This document shows positions 62,121 to 64,000 of a DNA stretch of 64,000 bases, in pieces. Position numbers and translations under genes: made by a program. The notes under the pieces were generated by a model that was not told where the DNA came from, ran no database searches, and worked only from the letters and a program-made list of their open reading frames with translations. This stretch comes from Streptomyces sp. NBC_01549 (GTDB taxonomy: Bacteria; Actinomycetota; Actinomycetes; Streptomycetales; Streptomycetaceae). Location: the NCBI RefSeq assembly GCF_026339955.1, contig NZ_JAPEPW010000004.1, positions 124,001 to 188,000 on the forward strand. Reading direction: 5' to 3'. Each line of letters opens with the position of its first letter. Positions within the stretch are counted from its first letter, which is position 1.

Positions 62121-62983
62121 GGCGCTGTCACGTTGGCTGACCGGGTGGGATGATCTTCGGGTTGATCTGCTGTAGGGGGGTTGTCGGTGGGGAGTGCGTC
62201 GCCGTCGTACAGGGGGCACCGGTACCCGGTCGAGGTGATCTCGCACTGTGTGTGGCTGTACTTCCGCTTCCCGCTCAGCTTCCGCGAGGTCGAGGAGCTG
62301 ATGCTCCAGCGAGGCGTCATCGTCTCCTACGAAACGATCCGCCGCTGGTGCGCCACGTTCGGCCAGGCCTACGTGAACGGACTGCGCCGCCGCCGTCCCC
62401 GGCCCGGGGATAAATGGCATCTGGACGAGGTGTTCATCAAGGTCAACGGGGAGCTGAAGTACCTGTGGCGGGCCGTCGACCAGGACGGCAACGTGCTCGA
62501 CATCCTCGTGCAGAACCGGCGGGACAAGGCCGCGGCCCGGCGCTTCTTCCGCCGTCTGATGAAGAGGACGCGTGCGGTGCCGCGGGTGGTCGTCACGGAC
62601 AAGCTGCGTTCCTACGGCGCGGCCCACCGTGAGGTCATGCCCTCCGTCGAGCACCGCTCGCACAAGGGACTGAACAACCGGGCCGAGAACAGCCACCAGC
62701 CCACCAGGCAGCGTGAACGCGCGATGAAGGGCTTCCGCAGTACCGGTGGAGCCCAGCGGTTCCTGTCCGCGTTCAGCGGCATCTCACCCCACTTCCGACC
62801 CCACCGCCACCTGATGACAGCCTTCGACCACCGAGCCGAGATGACCATCCGCTTCGCCATCTGGGACCAGATCACCGGCACTGCCAACCGGCCCGCCACG
62901 GCCTGAACACAGGCCCGGACCGCAGACCCACCACACCCCGACGCACCATCAGACAGTCACGCACCCAACAACGTGACAACGCC
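62121..62983 (+). mobile_element. IS6-family element, copy 5, complete
   Basis: 863 bp from GGCGCTGTCACGTTGGCTGA to AACAACGTGACAACGCC. Flanks CAGGATGT and GTCCTGGG are not duplicated. On the right it has cut a gene just after its first codons (minus strand MPQD with a GGAGG site). Confidence 0.85.
62181..62906 (+). CDS. IS6-family transposase
   Basis: 241 residues, starting at TTG 62181 or GTG 62187. It is the intact reference for the family here: YRGHRYPVEVISHCVWLYFR, SYETIRRWCATFGQAY, WHLDEVFIKVNGELKYLWRA, VTDKLRSYGAAH and NRAENSHQPTRQRERAMKGF. All DDE elements are present. Confidence 0.9.
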   Translation: MSVGSASPSYRGHRYPVEVISHCVWLYFRFPLSFREVEELMLQRGVIVSYETIRRWCATFGQAYVNGLRRRRPRPGDKWHLDEVFIKVNGELKYLWRAVDQDGNVLDILVQNRRDKAAARRFFRRLMKRTRAVPRVVVTDKLRSYGAAHREVMPSVEHRSHKGLNNRAENSHQPTRQRERAMKGFRSTGGAQRFLSAFSGISPHFRPHRHLMTAFDHRAEMTIRFAIWDQITGTANRPATA

Positions 62984-63560
62984 GTCCTGGGGCATGTTCG
63001 TTTCCTCCTTCGTCGGCGGGACGGGGGTCGTGTGCTCGGCTGAGGGCTGGGGCCGCCGGCGGGGCCCGGGCGGATAGGGACCCAGCGGCGGCTGCCCGCC
63101 GAACCGGTCATGCCGGGCAGCCGCCGCGTCGCCCTGCGTGGGCGTGACTAACTGTCGGGTCTGGACGGCGAGTTGCAGCATCAGGCGCTCCCGGGCGATG
63201 AGCTCGCTGGAGGCCGAGCGTGTGTCGTGGCGCTGGAGCAGGTTGGCTGTGTCGAACAGCTGGTGGTGGCCGATCTCGACGGCGCGCCGCACCTCGTAGC
63301 GGTCGCTGCTGACGGCGGCCTGGACGAGGCCGGCGTGCAGAGCGGTGAGGCGCTGCAGGTAGAGGCGGCTTCGGCCTCGACGATCCGGGCGTTCTCGCCG
63401 GCACGGGTATCGATCCGGTCAGGCAGGTGCTCCACGAGCAGCGGGGCTAGCGCGGCCGCCGGCAACACGATGCTGAAGGGGACGCCGTGCATGAGCGCAA
63501 GGGCGGCCGCAACCAGGGTGAGGGCCGCGACGACGGCCGTGGCCGGCCGTACAGTCACTT
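62984..63560 (-). pseudogene. Hypothetical membrane-associated protein, frameshifted
   Basis: The N-terminal frame has a hydrophobic helical pair (PATAVVAALTLVAAALALMH, PFSIVLPAAALAPLLVEHLP). After a one-base shift near 63372 it continues YLQRLTALHAGLVQAAVSSD RYEVRRAVEIGHHQLFDTAN LLQRHDTRSASSELIAREr-like helical sequence. Similar proteins occur in Streptomyces accessory regions; function unknown. A GGAGG site and ATG at 62997 near its end mark a following gene of which only four codons survive before IS6. Confidence 0.5.
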
Positions 63561-63574
63561 TGCCGAGGCGGATC

Positions 63575-64000
63575 CGGTGTGCCGGTCGTCTACCCCCGAC
63601 GGCCTCGCCGCCTTCCGCGACCGTGCGCACGGCGTGGTCTCCGGCACCGTCACCGACGCCGCGAAGGGCGCGCCCATCGCCGGCGCCACCGTCAGCGCCG
63701 GCCGGACCACCGGGCACACCGACGCCAAGGGCGCGTATCGGCTGGTGCTGCCGGCCGGCAGCTACGACTTCCAGGCGACCGCCTTCGGCCACCAGGCGGC
63801 GGCCGCGACCGGAATCAAGGTCACCGACGGCGGCTCGGTCCATCAGGACTTCGCACTGACCACGGTCGCGACCGAGAACGTGTCCGGTAAGGTCACCGAC
63901 GGGTCCGGGCACGACTGGCCGCTGTACGCCGAGATCACCATCGACGGGGTGCCCGGCGGCCGGCTGTGGACCGATCCGGTCACCGGCGCCTACAACGTCG
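63575..64000 (+). pseudogene. C-terminal domains of a third S8-type peptidase, runs off the window
   Basis: The frame carries a carboxypeptidase-regulatory-like repeat (VVSGTVTDAAKGAPIAGATV SAG, GAYRLVLPAGSYDFQATAFG) and then VSGKVTDGSGHDWPLYAEIT IDG, the arrangement seen after the catalytic domain in large streptomycete S8 peptidases. The catalytic domain and start are not in the upstream sequence, which belongs to another broken gene, so this is a 5'-truncated piece. It continues past 64000. Confidence 0.6.

Overview
The window looks like streptomycete accessory DNA: very high G+C, frequent GTG starts, many closely related IS families, and neighbours typical of Streptomyces arms or giant plasmids (two large secreted S8 peptidases, polymorphic-toxin tails, DHA2 efflux pumps with TetR/HxlR switches, an actinomycete integrative-element remnant). 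I see no rRNA, tRNA, CRISPR array or replication origin. All calls come from reading the sequence; no database search was run.

Layout. 1-10.8 kb is a junkyard: a DUF4259 gene, ISL3 and IS6 remnants, a decayed FxLD-type class I lanthipeptide operon (truncated LanB, half a LanC, a truncated elimination domain, and an apparently intact FxLD-type methyltransferase), the first IS1380 copy, and two toxin-immunity tails (DddA-like deaminase/Imm1, then a frameshifted glutamine-deamidase-like toxin/YrhB). 10.9-16.8 kb holds an intact CPA1 antiporter, a degenerate IS6, a truncated recombinase-like gene, a DUF1963 gene and an IS701 element. 16.8-28.6 kb holds small resistance-like modules: MFS-NmrA-SDR with a divergent TetR, a second TetR facing an aldehyde dehydrogenase, a GlxA-type regulator split by an IS110 element, and another DHA2 pump whose leader repeats the promoter in front of the dehydrogenase.

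28.8-45.6 kb starts with an intact IS6, then two kinase/DUF488 scraps, two giant S8 peptidases (30144-33857 and 42199-45576) and between them a metallophosphoesterase, scraps, an HxlR-controlled MFS pump and a TrmB-LuxR hybrid regulator. 46.0-48.1 kb is a truncated xis-int pair followed by layered IS5/IS3/IS30/IS110 fragments. The second IS1380 copy (48633-50303) has split a cysteine-synthase-like gene, with a clear 5-bp duplication; that gene, a CTP-synthase-glutaminase-like gene and a divergent LysR form a small locus.

The most interesting locus is 54002-58929 (minus strand), bracketed by IS6 copies. An AraC-type regulator precedes a 69-residue precursor with eight cysteines in its C-terminal part, followed by a hairpin and then MauE-like membrane redox protein, TlpA-like thioredoxin, ABC exporter without a C39 peptidase domain, and S26 signal-peptidase-like protease. 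The last genes are joined by overlapping stop/start codons. I read this as a dedicated make-oxidise-export-cleave system for a disulfide-rich secreted peptide, probably a bacteriocin. 59.3-64 kb returns to fragments: a frameshifted integrase-core transposase, a polyketide-synthase-like enoylreductase piece, a MaoC hydratase, another intact IS6, a frameshifted hypothetical and the C-terminal repeat part of a third S8-type peptidase running off the edge.
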